Source: Chloroflexota bacterium
Lineage (GTDB): Bacteria; Chloroflexota; Dehalococcoidia; Dehalococcoidales; JAFGLR01
Direction: 5' to 3'
Assembly: GCA_016210585.1 (NCBI GenBank)
Contig: JACQTX010000123.1
Span: forward strand, 1-40,751
DNA: 40,751 bases
Notes under the pieces: generated by a model
Databases searched by the model: none
What the model saw: only the letters and a program-made list of their open reading frames with translations
What the model was told of the DNA's origin: nothing
Shown here: in pieces, positions 8,328 through 16,594 of the stretch
How the letters are laid out: every line of letters starts with the position of its first letter
Position numbering within the stretch: position 1 is the stretch's first letter
Position numbers and translations under genes: made by a program

Positions 8328-8792
8328 ATGCCACTTGTCGCTGTGCTCATGGGTTCCAAGTCAGACACTGAGCTGGTCCAGCCGACTCTTGATGTCCTCA
8401 AGAGCTTGGGCATAGACTATGAGGTCGCCGTAATCTCGGCGCACCGTAACCCGGAGAGGATAAGGCAGTTTGCCCAGGGCGCCCGCGGCAAGGGTTTCGA
8501 GGTCATTATTGCTGCGGCCGGCGGTGCGGCGCACCTGCCCGGGGTCATCGCTAGCTGGACGACTTTGCCGGTGATTGGCGTACCTTTGCCCACCAGCGAG
8601 CTGAAGGGCATTGATGCCCTTTACGCTATTGTGCAGATGCCGGCAGGCATCCCGGTGGCCTGTGTGGCGGTGGGCGGTGCCGGCGCCCGGAACGCGGCCT
8701 ATCTGGCGGCTGAGATTCTGGGACTGAAGTATGCTAAAATACAAGATACCTACGAAAAATACCGCCGTGACCTGCAGGGAGAGGGCAAATGA
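8328..8792 (+). CDS. purE: N5-carboxyaminoimidazole ribonucleotide mutase (PurE)
   Basis: A 154-residue class I PurE, which converts N5-CAIR to CAIR in purine synthesis. Signature stretches are VLMGSKSDTE at the N-terminus, ISAHRNPER with the catalytic His near residue 43, AAAGGAAHLPGV, and QMPAGIPVACV. The start ATG follows GAGGTCAGGG. Its last bases overlap purB by four (ATGA), so the two are translationally coupled. The partner PurK (or a class II PurE that does not need it) is not in the window. Confidence 0.96.
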   Translation: MPLVAVLMGSKSDTELVQPTLDVLKSLGIDYEVAVISAHRNPERIRQFAQGARGKGFEVIIAAAGGAAHLPGVIASWTTLPVIGVPLPTSELKGIDALYAIVQMPAGIPVACVAVGGAGARNAAYLAAEILGLKYAKIQDTYEKYRRDLQGEGK

Positions 8793-10138
8793 TTGAGCGC
8801 TACTCGCGCCCCCAGATGAAACGCATCTGGTCCGATGAGAACAAGTTCAACAAGTGGCTGAGGGTAGAAATTGCGGTCTGCGATGCCTGGGCGGAGGTGG
8901 GCGTTATCCCGCGCAAGGCCGTCCCCAAGATAAAGATGGCCAAGTGCAATATCAAGCGCATGGAGGAAATCCTCAAGGAGACTCGCCATGACATGACCGC
9001 TTTTCTTGGTGCTGTCGCGGAGAGCATCGGTGCTGAGTCACGTTTTATCCATCTCGGCCTCACCTCATCCGATGTTATGGATACTGCCCTCGCCCTGCAG
9101 CTTGTAGAGGCGACCGAGCTACTCAACCAGGGCATTCATGACCTGATAATAGTGTTGGCCCATATGGCTATCAAGCACAAATACACTATTATGATGGGGC
9201 GGACGCATGGCGTGCACGCTGAGCCGACCACCTTCGGCCTGAAGATAGCGGTATGGGTAGAGGAGATGCGCCGCAGCCGGCAGCGACTCGCCGAAGCCAA
9301 GAAGTGCATCGCCGTGGGCAAGATTTCCGGCGCTGTCGGCACCTATGCTACCCTATCACCGCAGGTTGAGGAAATTGTCTGTGCCAGGCTCGGACTGGCG
9401 CCGGCCCCAATATCTACCCAAGTCCTGCAACGTGACCGCCACGCCTACTACCTGACCACGCTGGCGGTCATCGCCAGCTCGCTGGAGAAGTTTGCCACGG
9501 AAATCCGGGCTTTGCAAAAGACCGAGGTCCGTGAGGTGGAAGAACCCTTTGGCGCCAACCAGACGGGATCTTCGGCGATGCCGCACAAGCGCAATCCGGA
9601 GCTCTGCGAGCGAATCTGCGGCTTGGCAAGGTTGATAAGGGGCTTTGCTCTTACGGCTATGGAAAATGTCGCCCTCTGGCACGAGCGCGATATCAGCCAC
9701 TCGTCCAACGAGCGCGTCACTATCGCCGGCGCCTGCACGCTTCTGGACTACATGCTAAGTCTATTTACATCCGTAATGGGCGGCTTGCAGGTCTTCCCGG
9801 CACGGATGAAGCGCAACCTGCGTCTTACCAGGGGGCTGATTTTCTCGCAGCGGGTGATGCTGGCCCTCATTGACAAGGGCCTGGGCCGGGAAAAGGCCTA
9901 TGAGCTGGTGCAGCGCAACGCCATGAAGGCCTGGAAGGGAAACAAGGACTTCTTGAAGCTACTCCAGGCCGACCCGGAGGTTACGGCGAAGCTGGCCGGT
10001 GATGAGCTTAAGGGCCTCTTCGATGAGCAGTACTACCTGCGCTATGTTGACGAGATATTTACGCGGCTGGGACTCACTGAAAAGCAGTGGCAGAACATGA
10101 AAATAGGGGCCGCGGAGCTAGCCCCAAGAGCTTTATGA
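8789..10138 (+). CDS. purB: Adenylosuccinate lyase
   Basis: A 449-residue lyase of the fumarase/aspartase superfamily. It splits SAICAR to AICAR and adenylosuccinate to AMP, releasing fumarate each time. The superfamily signature [12 protein letters not shown] lies near residue 260. [14 protein letters not shown] near residue 92 and [14 protein letters not shown] near 135 supply the other conserved active-site regions. It overlaps purE by four bases upstream and purC by four bases downstream. Confidence 0.96.
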   Translation: MIERYSRPQMKRIWSDENKFNKWLRVEIAVCDAWAEVGVIPRKAVPKIKMAKCNIKRMEEILKETRHDMTAFLGAVAESIGAESRFIHLGLTSSDVMDTALALQLVEATELLNQGIHDLIIVLAHMAIKHKYTIMMGRTHGVHAEPTTFGLKIAVWVEEMRRSRQRLAEAKKCIAVGKISGAVGTYATLSPQVEEIVCARLGLAPAPISTQVLQRDRHAYYLTTLAVIASSLEKFATEIRALQKTEVREVEEPFGANQTGSSAMPHKRNPELCERICGLARLIRGFALTAMENVALWHERDISHSSNERVTIAGACTLLDYMLSLFTSVMGGLQVFPARMKRNLRLTRGLIFSQRVMLALIDKGLGREKAYELVQRNAMKAWKGNKDFLKLLQADPEVTAKLAGDELKGLFDEQYYLRYVDEIFTRLGLTEKQWQNMKIGAAELAPRAL

Positions 10139-11046
10139 GCGATCCCGTTCTTTTAACCACAGATTTGTCCCTGCCATTATTCATCCGCGGTAAGGTCAGG
10201 GATACCTATGACCTGGGCGACCACCTGCTCATAGTCGCCACGGACCGCATCTCCGCCTTTGACTACGTTTTGCCCTGCGGCATTCCGCAGAAGGGGCGGG
10301 TGCTCAACCAGATGTCTGCCTTCTGGTTTGCGAAGACAAAACATTTAGTCCCCAACCATCTTATCGAAAGCGTGCAGCATGTCCGTTCTCTGGACGCCTA
10401 CCTTCCCGCACCGAAGCGTTTTCCTTACCCCGCCTATTTGAGCGGGCGGGCCATGATTGTCAAGAAGGCGAAGCGGCTGCCCGTGGAGTGCGTGGTGCGC
10501 GGCTACCTGGCCGGCTCCGGTTGGGCGGAATACCAGCAGAGGGGCACCATCTGCGGGCTGCCACTGCCGGAGGGCTTGCGCGAGAGTGAGAAGCTGCCCG
10601 CGCCGCTGTTCACGCCGACCACCAAAGCCGAGGCCGGCCACGATGAGCCGATTACCATGGCCGAGGTCACGGGACTGGTCGGCAAAGCTTTAGCGGAAGA
10701 GATGAGGGAGAAAAGCCTGGCGGTCTATCAGTTGGCCCAGGACTACGCCCGCGCCAGGGGCTTCATCATTGCCGATACCAAGATGGAGTTTGGCCTGGAT
10801 GGTGAGCGGCTAATCTTGATTGATGAGCTGCTGACCCCGGACTCATCCCGCTTCTGGGATACCGCTACCTATGAGGTAGGACGGTCTCAGGATAGCTACG
10901 ACAAGCAGCCGGTGCGGGACTGGCTCACGCAGACGGGCTGGGACAAGAACTCACCACCACCTGACCTGCCGCTGGAGGTGGTGTCGGCTACCAGCCGGCG
11001 CTACATACAGGCATACGAGAGGCTGACAGGCAGAAAGCTAGCGTAA
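10135..11046 (+). CDS. purC: Phosphoribosylaminoimidazole-succinocarboxamide synthase (SAICAR synthetase)
   Basis: It couples CAIR to aspartate with ATP, giving SAICAR. The 303-residue protein is the long form (bacterial short forms are about 240). Motifs are [39 protein letters not shown] and [14 protein letters not shown]. The frame is open to 10087 inside purB, but the ATG at 10135 overlaps the purB stop as ATGA and gives the family N-terminus, so it is the chosen start. It ends the purE-purB-purC operon. Its last nine bases overlap the tail of the convergent gene on the other strand. Confidence 0.96.
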   Translation: MSDPVLLTTDLSLPLFIRGKVRDTYDLGDHLLIVATDRISAFDYVLPCGIPQKGRVLNQMSAFWFAKTKHLVPNHLIESVQHVRSLDAYLPAPKRFPYPAYLSGRAMIVKKAKRLPVECVVRGYLAGSGWAEYQQRGTICGLPLPEGLRESEKLPAPLFTPTTKAEAGHDEPITMAEVTGLVGKALAEEMREKSLAVYQLAQDYARARGFIIADTKMEFGLDGERLILIDELLTPDSSRFWDTATYEVGRSQDSYDKQPVRDWLTQTGWDKNSPPPDLPLEVVSATSRRYIQAYERLTGRKLA

Positions 11047-11385
11047 GCCCAGCCGTTTGTCCAGGCCGGTGCTGCTGACGCGCTCCTCGGAGAGATAGAC
11101 CTTGCCTTCATCCGTCAGCAGGAGAATATTGGCGCTTCTCAGGAAGGTCAACGCATACTGCTTGTAATCACGGCCGCGAAAGGCGGACTGTAAGAAACTC
11201 CGTGGCGCCAGCCCCATCTCGTCAAGGGTCTTGGCGTTCTTGGCATCAGTCGCATTGAAGTGGCGAAAGATGCGGATAACCTGCTTCATCGCCCGCTGCA
11301 GGCGCCAGCGGGGGATGAAGATGATCGCCGCGATGGCCGCGATAATGATAAGCACCAGAATAAGAATGCTGTTGACCTGGTCCAC
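11038..11385 (-). CDS. Small membrane-anchored protein, unknown
   Basis: A 115-residue protein with one N-terminal membrane segment (about residues 7-25, very rich in Ile, Leu and Ala). A basic cytoplasmic part follows ([18 protein letters not shown]), then a compact domain ending in [12 protein letters not shown]. The C-terminal part reads like a small winged-helix or wing-like fold, but that is only an impression. The gene is convergent with purC and lies 41 bases downstream of hisB on the same strand, so it may share the hisB transcript. No family was recognised. Confidence 0.65.
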   Translation of the reverse strand: MDQVNSILILVLIIIAAIAAIIFIPRWRLQRAMKQVIRIFRHFNATDAKNAKTLDEMGLAPRSFLQSAFRGRDYKQYALTFLRSANILLLTDEGKVYLSEERVSSTGLDKRLGLR

Positions 11386-11426
11386 CTCAAGATACCTCTC
11401 TTTTTAGATTCTCTGCCAGGAGTAGC

Positions 11427-12017
11427 TTAGCCGCCTAATGTTTCCTTCGTGCTGGGAATAGCAGCGGCAATACGCGGGTCAATGCGGGTGGCCTTGTCCA
11501 GCGCCCGGCTCAGTGCCTTGAACATGGCCTCCGCCTTGTGGTGGTCATTTACGCCGTAGGCAATGCGGGCATGTAAGTTCAATTTGGCTTCGGCGGCGAA
11601 GGACTCGAAGAAATGCCGCAGGAGATCGGTGGGGAACCCGGCCATGTCATTCTGGGCGAAAGTAAGCTCGAGGACGGTGTAGCCGCGGCCACCCATGTCT
11701 AAGGCCACCGTTGCCAGGGCATCATCCATTGGTACGGTGGCGTCCGCCATACGAATGATGCCGCGCCGCTCGCCCAAGGCTTGGGCAAAAGCCCGGCCCA
11801 GGCAGATGGCCACGTCTTCAATGAGATGGTGCGGGTCATCCCCTTTCGCGGCGAGCTTCAGGTCAAAGCGACCATGCCTGGCTAGCTGGGCTAGCAGGTG
11901 GTCAAACATGGCGAGGCCGGTATCTATCTCATACCTGCCGCTGCCGTCAATGTTAAGCTCCAAGCTAATCCTTGTCTCCCCCGTCTCTCGTTTGATGGTG
12001 GCTACGCGCTCTACCAT
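11427..12017 (-). CDS. hisB: Imidazoleglycerol-phosphate dehydratase
   Basis: It catalyses the sixth step of histidine synthesis, removing water from imidazole glycerol phosphate. The 196-residue length is typical of the monofunctional enzyme. Manganese-binding motifs are present: [12 protein letters not shown] near residue 38, [10 protein letters not shown] near residue 60 and [13 protein letters not shown] near residue 157. The ATG at 12017 has GGAG seven bases upstream. No other his gene is in the window, so hisB stands apart from the rest of its pathway here. Confidence 0.95.
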   Translation of the reverse strand: MVERVATIKRETGETRISLELNIDGSGRYEIDTGLAMFDHLLAQLARHGRFDLKLAAKGDDPHHLIEDVAICLGRAFAQALGERRGIIRMADATVPMDDALATVALDMGGRGYTVLELTFAQNDMAGFPTDLLRHFFESFAAEAKLNLHARIAYGVNDHHKAEAMFKALSRALDKATRIDPRIAAAIPSTKETLGG

Positions 12018-12067
12018 TCCGGTTCTCCGTTATGCGTGAAATACTGCGCTCCGAGTTTGTCGTCTCT

Positions 12068-12079
12068 AGTTTAGCATAA
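12068..12079 (-). promoter_or_regulatory. Possible extended -10 promoter of hisB
   Basis: On the minus strand TATGC is directly followed by TAAACT (complement of 12068-12073), which fits an extended -10. The -35 region is poor. It lies about 50 bases upstream of the hisB start. Confidence 0.35.
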
Positions 12080-12160
12080 AAGCTGGGTTTTAGCAGGTTA
12101 CTGTGCTGGGAATATCCTAACCCCTGGATTACCCCGAAAATAGCAACCGAACTGGGCAGA

Positions 12161-12223
12161 TTTCCTGGCCTGCCCGCCCTGTATTGGCGGGCTAGGAAAC
12201 TCGACCCAACTGTGAGCTGGGTC
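12161..12223. repeat. Two adjacent hairpins in the hisB / cytochrome intergenic region
   Basis: The first hairpin pairs TTTCC (12161-12165) and GCCCGCC (12172-12178) with GGCGGGC (12186-12192) and GGAAA (12195-12199). The second pairs GACCCA (12203-12208) with TGGGTC (12218-12223). Neither has a T-tract and no gene ends just before on either strand, so terminators are unlikely. Apart from these, the hisB leader and the promoter at 12270, nothing else was seen between 12018 and 12407. Confidence 0.5.
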
Positions 12224-12269
12224 ATTCAATAAGTGTAGAAAATAGGGCTAATTTTTGGACGGTATCCCC

Positions 12270-12298
12270 TTGACAGATTAGTAAATATATGGTATAAA
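12270..12298 (+). promoter_or_regulatory. Consensus sigma-70 promoter of the nine-haem cytochrome gene
   Basis: TTGACA (12270-12275), a 17-base spacer and TATAAA (12293-12298). This is one of the best matches to the consensus in the window and predicts a start near 12305, leaving a leader of about 100 bases before the ATG at 12408. Confidence 0.75.
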
Positions 12299-12407
12299 AA
12301 TGGCGAAGCGACAGTAGAAAAGATACCAAGAATAGTGTAGCCATCATACCATAAACGCAGTATGACGGCGTTATTGTGCGCGGCATAATTTGGAAAAGGG
12401 AGGGAAT

Positions 12408-14903
12408 ATGCCAAGAAAGTACCTCATTCTGCTCGTCTCGCTCCTCATTCTGGTGCCAGTGCTTCTCCTGGCCGCCTGTAAGGGTGCCGCTGGCCCGCAG
12501 GGGTCAGCCGGCTCGCCCGGCCCACAGGGTGCCGCCGGTCCGCAGGGGTCAGCGGGTCCGCCCGGCCCACAGGGGCCAGCCGGTTCAATCGGCCCAGCGG
12601 GTGCCCAGGGTCCCGCCGGTCCTCCTGGACCTGCGGCGACGGTAGCCCCACCAACAGCCCCCCCGGCGCCCGTGGTTATTGACCTGGGTGCGGCGCAGAC
12701 GGCACAGCCGGGTGGCAGCGTCACCATTGCCGCCAAGATAGCTATCAATGACAAGTCAACGCAGCAGGCAATCAGGTGGACGCAGACCGCCGGCCCGAAG
12801 GCGACCTTGTCCGGCGATACTACAGACACATTGAAGGTAACCCTGGCCGATGCCAAGACCTACCGGGCCGAGCTTATCAAAGGGCTGAAGCTGGAAGACA
12901 AGTTCATGGTGCAGCCCATCAATCCACATGCCCTTTCCGGGGCGGAGGTAGCTACCTTCGAGGTTGCTGTCACCACCAGCAGCGGCACTTACAAGAAGAC
13001 GGTCAATGTCACGGCCACCATGCCTTATGAGATTACAACCGGCCTCGCTAATGTGCCACAGGGAGTGACGGTCCTGCTGACTGGCAAGGCGCAGGCTAGC
13101 TATGACTGGGCTGTAACCGCCCCAAGTGCATCGAAAGCCACTCTTTCTGATGCCGCAGACAGGAACCCGTCCTTTATTCCGGATGTCGCCGGCAAATATA
13201 CACTAGCGGAAAAGAAGAGCGGGGCCACTTTTGACGTCTATGCCGGCACCTGGGTGGGTGCCATCAGTGGCCTCAACGATAAGGGCAGGCCCGTCTCAGC
13301 TGCCTGCACCGTGTGTCATAACAACACCATTGCCCCGGACAAGTTCACGGCTTGGAAAGAGACCGGTCACGCGGAAATCTTTACTAACAACCTGAATACC
13401 AGTGCTACCTATGGTGAAGGCTGCTTCACCTGCCACAGTGTTGGCTTTGACAAGACAGTGGCCAACGGTGGCTTTGACGATGCTTCTGATTACGCCGCCT
13501 TCCTGAATGGCGGGTTGCTCGGCAAGCCGAACCCGAAGAACTACGCCACCATGCTGCAGAAATTCCCCAAAGCGGCCGGGTTGGCCAACATCCAGTGTGA
13601 AACCTGCCATGGGCCTAACAACAGCGCGGCCGCACACCCGGGTGACAACGTCCCCGCCTCCGCTCGTGTCAGTCTTGCGGCTGATGTCTGCGGCTCCTGC
13701 CATGGTGAGCCGCCACGTCACGGCCGCTTCCAGCAGTGGGAGGAAAGCAAGCATGCCGGGACGGACACAACCCCGGCCAGAGGTCTTACCAGTGCTAGCT
13801 GTGCTCGCTGTCACACCGGGCAGGGCTTCCTCGCCTGGCTCAAGCAGGGTGACCTGACCAAGCAACTGCAGGGTGCGAAGAAGGCCGATGGGACCACTGC
13901 CAACGCCACGGCGGCGGAACTCGGCACGTTGTATGGTATTACTGCCGATAAAGTACAGCCGATAACCTGCGCCGTCTGCCATGACCCGCATGACGTGGGC
14001 ACTACTACCGGCGAGCCTACCGAGGCAACAAGGGCAACCTCCGCTAGAGTACGTGTCATGGAAGTTACGGCACTGCTGCCCGCCGGCTTCCAGGCTAAGG
14101 ATGTGGGCAAGGGTGCCCTGTGCATCACCTGCCATAACACCCGCAACGCTATACACGGTGATGACATTGCCATCACGAGCTACTCCGCACCGCACACGGC
14201 CGCCCAGGGTGACGTCCTGATGGGGCAGAACGCTTTCTTTGTCGAAAGGGGCGCCCGCTCACCGCACGCTTCCCTTGTGGACACCTGTGTTACCTGCCAC
14301 ATGGAGGCCTCACCACCGCCGGCTGAGTTCAGCTACAACCTGTCTGGCACGAACCATTCCTTTGAGGCCAGCACGACCATCTGTGGCACTTGCCATAGCT
14401 CCCTGTTTAATGGTAAGGCCTTCCAGAGCGGCATCGCTGACAAGGAGCACGAGTTGGGCGAGGCGATGGGTGCCTACCTGCTGAAGAAGGCCCCGGCCGA
14501 GTTCTATGTTAAGGACTACACGCCGCATGTGTCCAACAACATCAGCGTGGATACACTAAGCGACGCCCTGCTTATCAAGAAAGACCAGATTGCCAGTGCC
14601 TTCCCGGAAGAGCCACATGGACAGCAGGGCTTCCTCATCAAGCTAAAAGCTCCGGTCAACGTGACCTATACCCCAGCCACCGGCCAGACCTGGACGAAAC
14701 ACACCGTCAGCATGAGCGAGCTCGAGGTCAGGCTTGGTGACATCACCACTGACGGCAAGACAACGGCAGTCTTCGCCTATACTGACCCCCTGGTCAAAGC
14801 CGGTTGGAACTTCTTCCTCATCGAGGGTGATGGTAGCAAGGGCGTCCATAACCCGGCCTTCAGTGCTGAGGTCCTGGATGCCACCATCAAGGCCCTGAAA
14901 TAA
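12408..14903 (+). CDS. Nine-haem c-type cytochrome lipoprotein with collagen-like stalk
   Basis: An 831-residue predicted lipoprotein. Residues 1-24 are a signal peptide ending in LLLAAC, so Cys24 would carry the lipid. Residues 26-76 are 17 uninterrupted Gly-X-Y triplets, followed by a Pro-Ala-rich linker. About 90-290 holds two Ig/PKD-like beta domains (for example [10 protein letters not shown] and GKYTLAEK). Nine CXXCH haem sites start at residues 300, 339, 397, 428, 465, 521, 572, 627 and 659. A C-terminal beta-rich region without haem follows. The heme-bearing region resembles cytochrome c554 and related multihaem proteins, but no named enzyme was recognised. ATG 12408 is preferred over an in-frame TTG at 12390 because GGGAGG precedes it and the signal begins there. 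A role in extracellular electron transfer is inferred. The G+C-rich triplets make a false open frame on the other strand. Confidence 0.88.
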   Translation: MPRKYLILLVSLLILVPVLLLAACKGAAGPQGSAGSPGPQGAAGPQGSAGPPGPQGPAGSIGPAGAQGPAGPPGPAATVAPPTAPPAPVVIDLGAAQTAQPGGSVTIAAKIAINDKSTQQAIRWTQTAGPKATLSGDTTDTLKVTLADAKTYRAELIKGLKLEDKFMVQPINPHALSGAEVATFEVAVTTSSGTYKKTVNVTATMPYEITTGLANVPQGVTVLLTGKAQASYDWAVTAPSASKATLSDAADRNPSFIPDVAGKYTLAEKKSGATFDVYAGTWVGAISGLNDKGRPVSAACTVCHNNTIAPDKFTAWKETGHAEIFTNNLNTSATYGEGCFTCHSVGFDKTVANGGFDDASDYAAFLNGGLLGKPNPKNYATMLQKFPKAAGLANIQCETCHGPNNSAAAHPGDNVPASARVSLAADVCGSCHGEPPRHGRFQQWEESKHAGTDTTPARGLTSASCARCHTGQGFLAWLKQGDLTKQLQGAKKADGTTANATAAELGTLYGITADKVQPITCAVCHDPHDVGTTTGEPTEATRATSARVRVMEVTALLPAGFQAKDVGKGALCITCHNTRNAIHGDDIAITSYSAPHTAAQGDVLMGQNAFFVERGARSPHASLVDTCVTCHMEASPPPAEFSYNLSGTNHSFEASTTICGTCHSSLFNGKAFQSGIADKEHELGEAMGAYLLKKAPAEFYVKDYTPHVSNNISVDTLSDALLIKKDQIASAFPEEPHGQQGFLIKLKAPVNVTYTPATGQTWTKHTVSMSELEVRLGDITTDGKTTAVFAYTDPLVKAGWNFFLIEGDGSKGVHNPAFSAEVLDATIKALK

Positions 14904-14915
14904 CATGCTCCTCCC

Positions 14916-14947
14916 TGTGCCTGGCGGGCTTTCGCCCGCCAGGCACA
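14916..14947 (+). terminator. Strong hairpin after the nine-haem cytochrome gene
   Basis: A perfect 14-bp stem (14916-14929 with 14934-14947) closed by a TTTC tetraloop, 13 bases after the stop codon. There is no run of T after it (the next bases are mostly C), so it may act by protecting the mRNA end rather than as a classic intrinsic terminator. Confidence 0.55.
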
Positions 14948-15072
14948 CCCCCACCCGAGTAACAGAATGGCTATGCTACTGCAGAATCCTCCAAGACTAA
15001 GCGAACAAATTCGGACCAGGGCCAATAAGCCTCCATGAATGTCGTAGTGAGAGAATATGACAAAGACTGGGC

Positions 15073-15095
15073 TACTCTATAGTAGTATGGAGTAT
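15073..15095 (+). promoter_or_regulatory. Shared 23-nt upstream element, copy 1
   Basis: It matches 16105-16127 at 21 of 23 positions, the only differences being two A/G changes. It contains TACT, seven bases, then AGTA, a partial inverted repeat. It lies 66 bases upstream of the -35 of the two-haem cytochrome gene, so it could be an activator or repressor site or a second promoter (TAGTAT as -10). Confidence 0.5.
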
Positions 15096-15138
15096 CATAT
15101 AGGACGGATAATAAGCTGCAGACAGTCTCGAAAACTGT

Positions 15139-15167
15139 TTGTTTGCCCTGAATAGTCATGCTATAAT
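15139..15167 (+). promoter_or_regulatory. Promoter of the two-haem cytochrome gene
   Basis: TTGTTT (15139-15144), a 17-base spacer and a perfect TATAAT (15162-15167). The predicted start is about 15174, giving a very short leader that holds GAGGAGG before the ATG at 15189. Confidence 0.65.
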
Positions 15168-15188
15168 AAATGCACGAGGAGGTAGTAG

Positions 15189-15626
15189 ATGAAGAGACTC
15201 TGGCATCTCGGGCTAATCGCAATTATCGTACTGGTCAGCCTCATTCTGGTTGCGGTTTCTTGTGCCAAGCCAAAGCCGACCCCAACGCCAACACCCACGC
15301 CCACTCCCACGGCGACACCGAAGCCTACGACACCGACTCCTACCCCGACACCCACTCCAACCGCGACCCCGACGTCCACCCCTAAACCCACAACACCTAC
15401 GCCAGCGCCGACTCCGACACCCACGCCTACACCTACGCCGACACCCAAACCGACTACGCCGACGGCCACCACGACCGCAGCGGGACCACCGGCGTTGCCA
15501 GCTAACCATGCCGGGCGGACTACGTGTCTGGCCTGTCATCAGACCGGTGTGGCGGGCGCACCTGTGCCCCCGCCCGCAATTCATACCGGACTGACTGACG
15601 CCACCTGCACTAGCTGCCATAAATAG
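15189..15626 (+). CDS. Two-haem c-type cytochrome lipoprotein with Thr-Pro stalk
   Basis: A 145-residue predicted lipoprotein with GAGGAGG upstream of the ATG. Residues 1-25 are a signal peptide ending VAVSC. Residues about 27-93 are an almost pure Thr-Pro repeat with Lys and Ala interruptions, expected to be an extended, perhaps glycosylated rod. The C-terminal 50 residues carry two haem sites, CLACH at 113 and CTSCH at 140, with the protein ending one residue after the second. The small haem domain resembles one repeat of tetrahaem or class III cytochromes. It lies between the nine-haem gene and the ccm operon and is likely a surface electron carrier working with the larger cytochrome; that role is inferred. 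Confidence 0.85.
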   Translation: MKRLWHLGLIAIIVLVSLILVAVSCAKPKPTPTPTPTPTPTATPKPTTPTPTPTPTPTATPTSTPKPTTPTPAPTPTPTPTPTPTPKPTTPTATTTAAGPPALPANHAGRTTCLACHQTGVAGAPVPPPAIHTGLTDATCTSCHK

Positions 15627-15673
15627 ACCATAGACCAGGGCAAACTGGTAAGGGTATTAAGGATAAGTAACAA

Positions 15674-15715
15674 ACGTTAGCAGCATCTGTTTTGATTAGT
15701 AGATGCTGCTAACGT
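15674..15715 (+). terminator. Long perfect hairpin after the two-haem cytochrome gene
   Basis: ACGTTAGCAGCATCT (15674-15688) pairs with its exact complement at 15701-15715 across a 12-base loop. It lies 48 bases after the stop codon. No T-run follows, so it may be a terminator-like or mRNA-stabilising structure, or a remnant of a mobile element. Confidence 0.5.
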
Positions 15716-15781
15716 CTGTGTGTTGCCAACCGCTTGAAAGCAGAATAATGCCAGAAAGGCAAGGGAATCAGGCTAGCTGTC

Positions 15782-15823
15782 AGCTCTCAGCAGTCAGCCT
15801 AAGTTCTTAGGTAGCTGAGAGCT
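15782..15823. repeat. Inverted repeat AGCTCTCAG / CTGAGAGCT
   Basis: AGCTCTCAG (15782-15790) and CTGAGAGCT (15815-15823) are exact inverted copies. Between them is the small palindrome CTAAGTTCTTAG. It directly precedes the MITE-like element at 15833 and has no coding content. Confidence 0.5.
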
Positions 15824-15832
15824 AGAACAAGC

Positions 15833-16062
15833 CTAGTGTCGCGTCAGGCAAATAGCTAGTCACTGGTTGTGTTGTAGAAATGCTACCTGGTTTGCCAATA
15901 GCTGTTAGCTTGATGAAGGCGGGTGCCCATCCCCTGACCCCCTTCCCAAAGGGAAGGGGGAGTTGAGTTAGAGAGGGGGCGAATCCCCCTTGTATTATGA
16001 CTTTTGCGCTATGATATCGAGGTAGGCGAGATAGTTCACTAATTAAACTGACGCGACACTAG
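15833..16062. mobile_element. MITE-like element with 15-bp perfect terminal inverted repeats
   Basis: CTAGTGTCGCGTCAG at 15833-15847 is repeated exactly inverted at 16048-16062. The 230-base interior has no open frame of note. It carries an internal hairpin made of CCCCCTTCCC and GGGAAGGGGG around 15940-15960. This is the layout of a non-autonomous transposon. No target duplication could be made out. It fills most of the gap upstream of ccmE. Confidence 0.65.
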
Positions 16063-16091
16063 CTTTACCGGGTTTGGGAAAGGTGGTATGA

Positions 16092-16127
16092 TTGACATGA
16101 CGGATACTCTATGGTAGTATGGGGTAT
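16092..16127 (+). promoter_or_regulatory. ccmE promoter overlapped by shared 23-nt element, copy 2
   Basis: TTGACA (16092-16097), a 17-base spacer and TAGTAT (16115-16120). The second copy of the shared element (16105-16127) covers the spacer and -10. Within it ATACT and AGTAT form an inverted repeat separated by seven bases. A protein bound here would control ccm transcription. Confidence 0.6.
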
Positions 16128-16149
16128 TTGCATGTAGTGAGGGGTAGCC

Positions 16150-16545
16150 GTGCTGAAAAAGAAGAAGTTCATAATCGGTGGCATTATCCTGCTGGTGGCT
16201 TTGGGCTATTTGGGCTTCACCGGCTTCATGGGTGCAGCGACCTACTACTATAAGGTGTCCGAGCTCGTGGCCCTGGGTGATTCGGGCTACGACCAGAGTG
16301 TCCGTGTGAACGGAAAGGTGGTGCCCGGCTCGGTAGTCAAGGAAGCCCAGGGACGTATCCTCAAGTTCACGGTAGCTGATGAGGCGGCCAGCCTCCCGGT
16401 CTATTACGAGGGGATTGTGCCGGATACCTTCAAAGAGGATGTGGAGATTGTGGTCGAGGGGAAGCTCACTTCAAATGGCGTTTTCCAGGCGAAAACGCTC
16501 CTACCCAAGTGTCCCTCCCGCTATGAAGCGGCCCCCGAGCAGTAA
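16150..16545 (+). CDS. ccmE: Cytochrome c maturation protein CcmE, Cys-type haem chaperone
   Basis: A 131-residue membrane-anchored haem chaperone. The membrane anchor is at about residues 7-27; the rest is the outward-facing OB-fold. Most CcmE proteins bind haem covalently through a His in an HXXXY motif. Here the site is Cys121-Pro-Ser-Arg-Tyr125 (CXXXY), the variant known from Desulfovibrio and archaea. The start is GTG 16150 with AGGGG upstream. It leads the ccm operon and receives haem from the CcmABCD complex before delivering it to CcmF. Confidence 0.9.
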   Translation: MLKKKKFIIGGIILLVALGYLGFTGFMGAATYYYKVSELVALGDSGYDQSVRVNGKVVPGSVVKEAQGRILKFTVADEAASLPVYYEGIVPDTFKEDVEIVVEGKLTSNGVFQAKTLLPKCPSRYEAAPEQ

Positions 16546-16594
16546 GAAGCCCTGGGTGAGTTCATCGTGAGATTCGTCGCGGAGATTAAAGCTA

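Noticed and set aside
11965-12225. Minus-strand frame of 86 codons overlapping the hisB start
   Set aside because: It overlaps hisB in another frame, lacks a ribosome site and includes the intergenic hairpins.
12480-12640. Regular short repeats that could suggest a CRISPR or satellite
   Set aside because: The period is nine or multiples and in frame, encoding Gly-X-Y triplets; there are no spacers.
12371-12856. Minus-strand Gly-Pro-Ala-rich frame of 161 codons
   Set aside because: It is the antisense of the Gly-X-Y stalk of the nine-haem gene, which has the signal peptide, haem sites and promoter.
13296-14195. A 299-codon minus-strand frame
   Set aside because: It lies wholly inside the nine-haem cytochrome gene. 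It has no recognisable domain, and the plus strand carries nine haem motifs there.
15161-15472. Long Gly-Val open frame on the minus strand, and an Arg-rich one in another frame
   Set aside because: Both are mirror images of the Thr-Pro repeat codons of the two-haem cytochrome gene; composition is purely repetitive and neither has a ribosome site.
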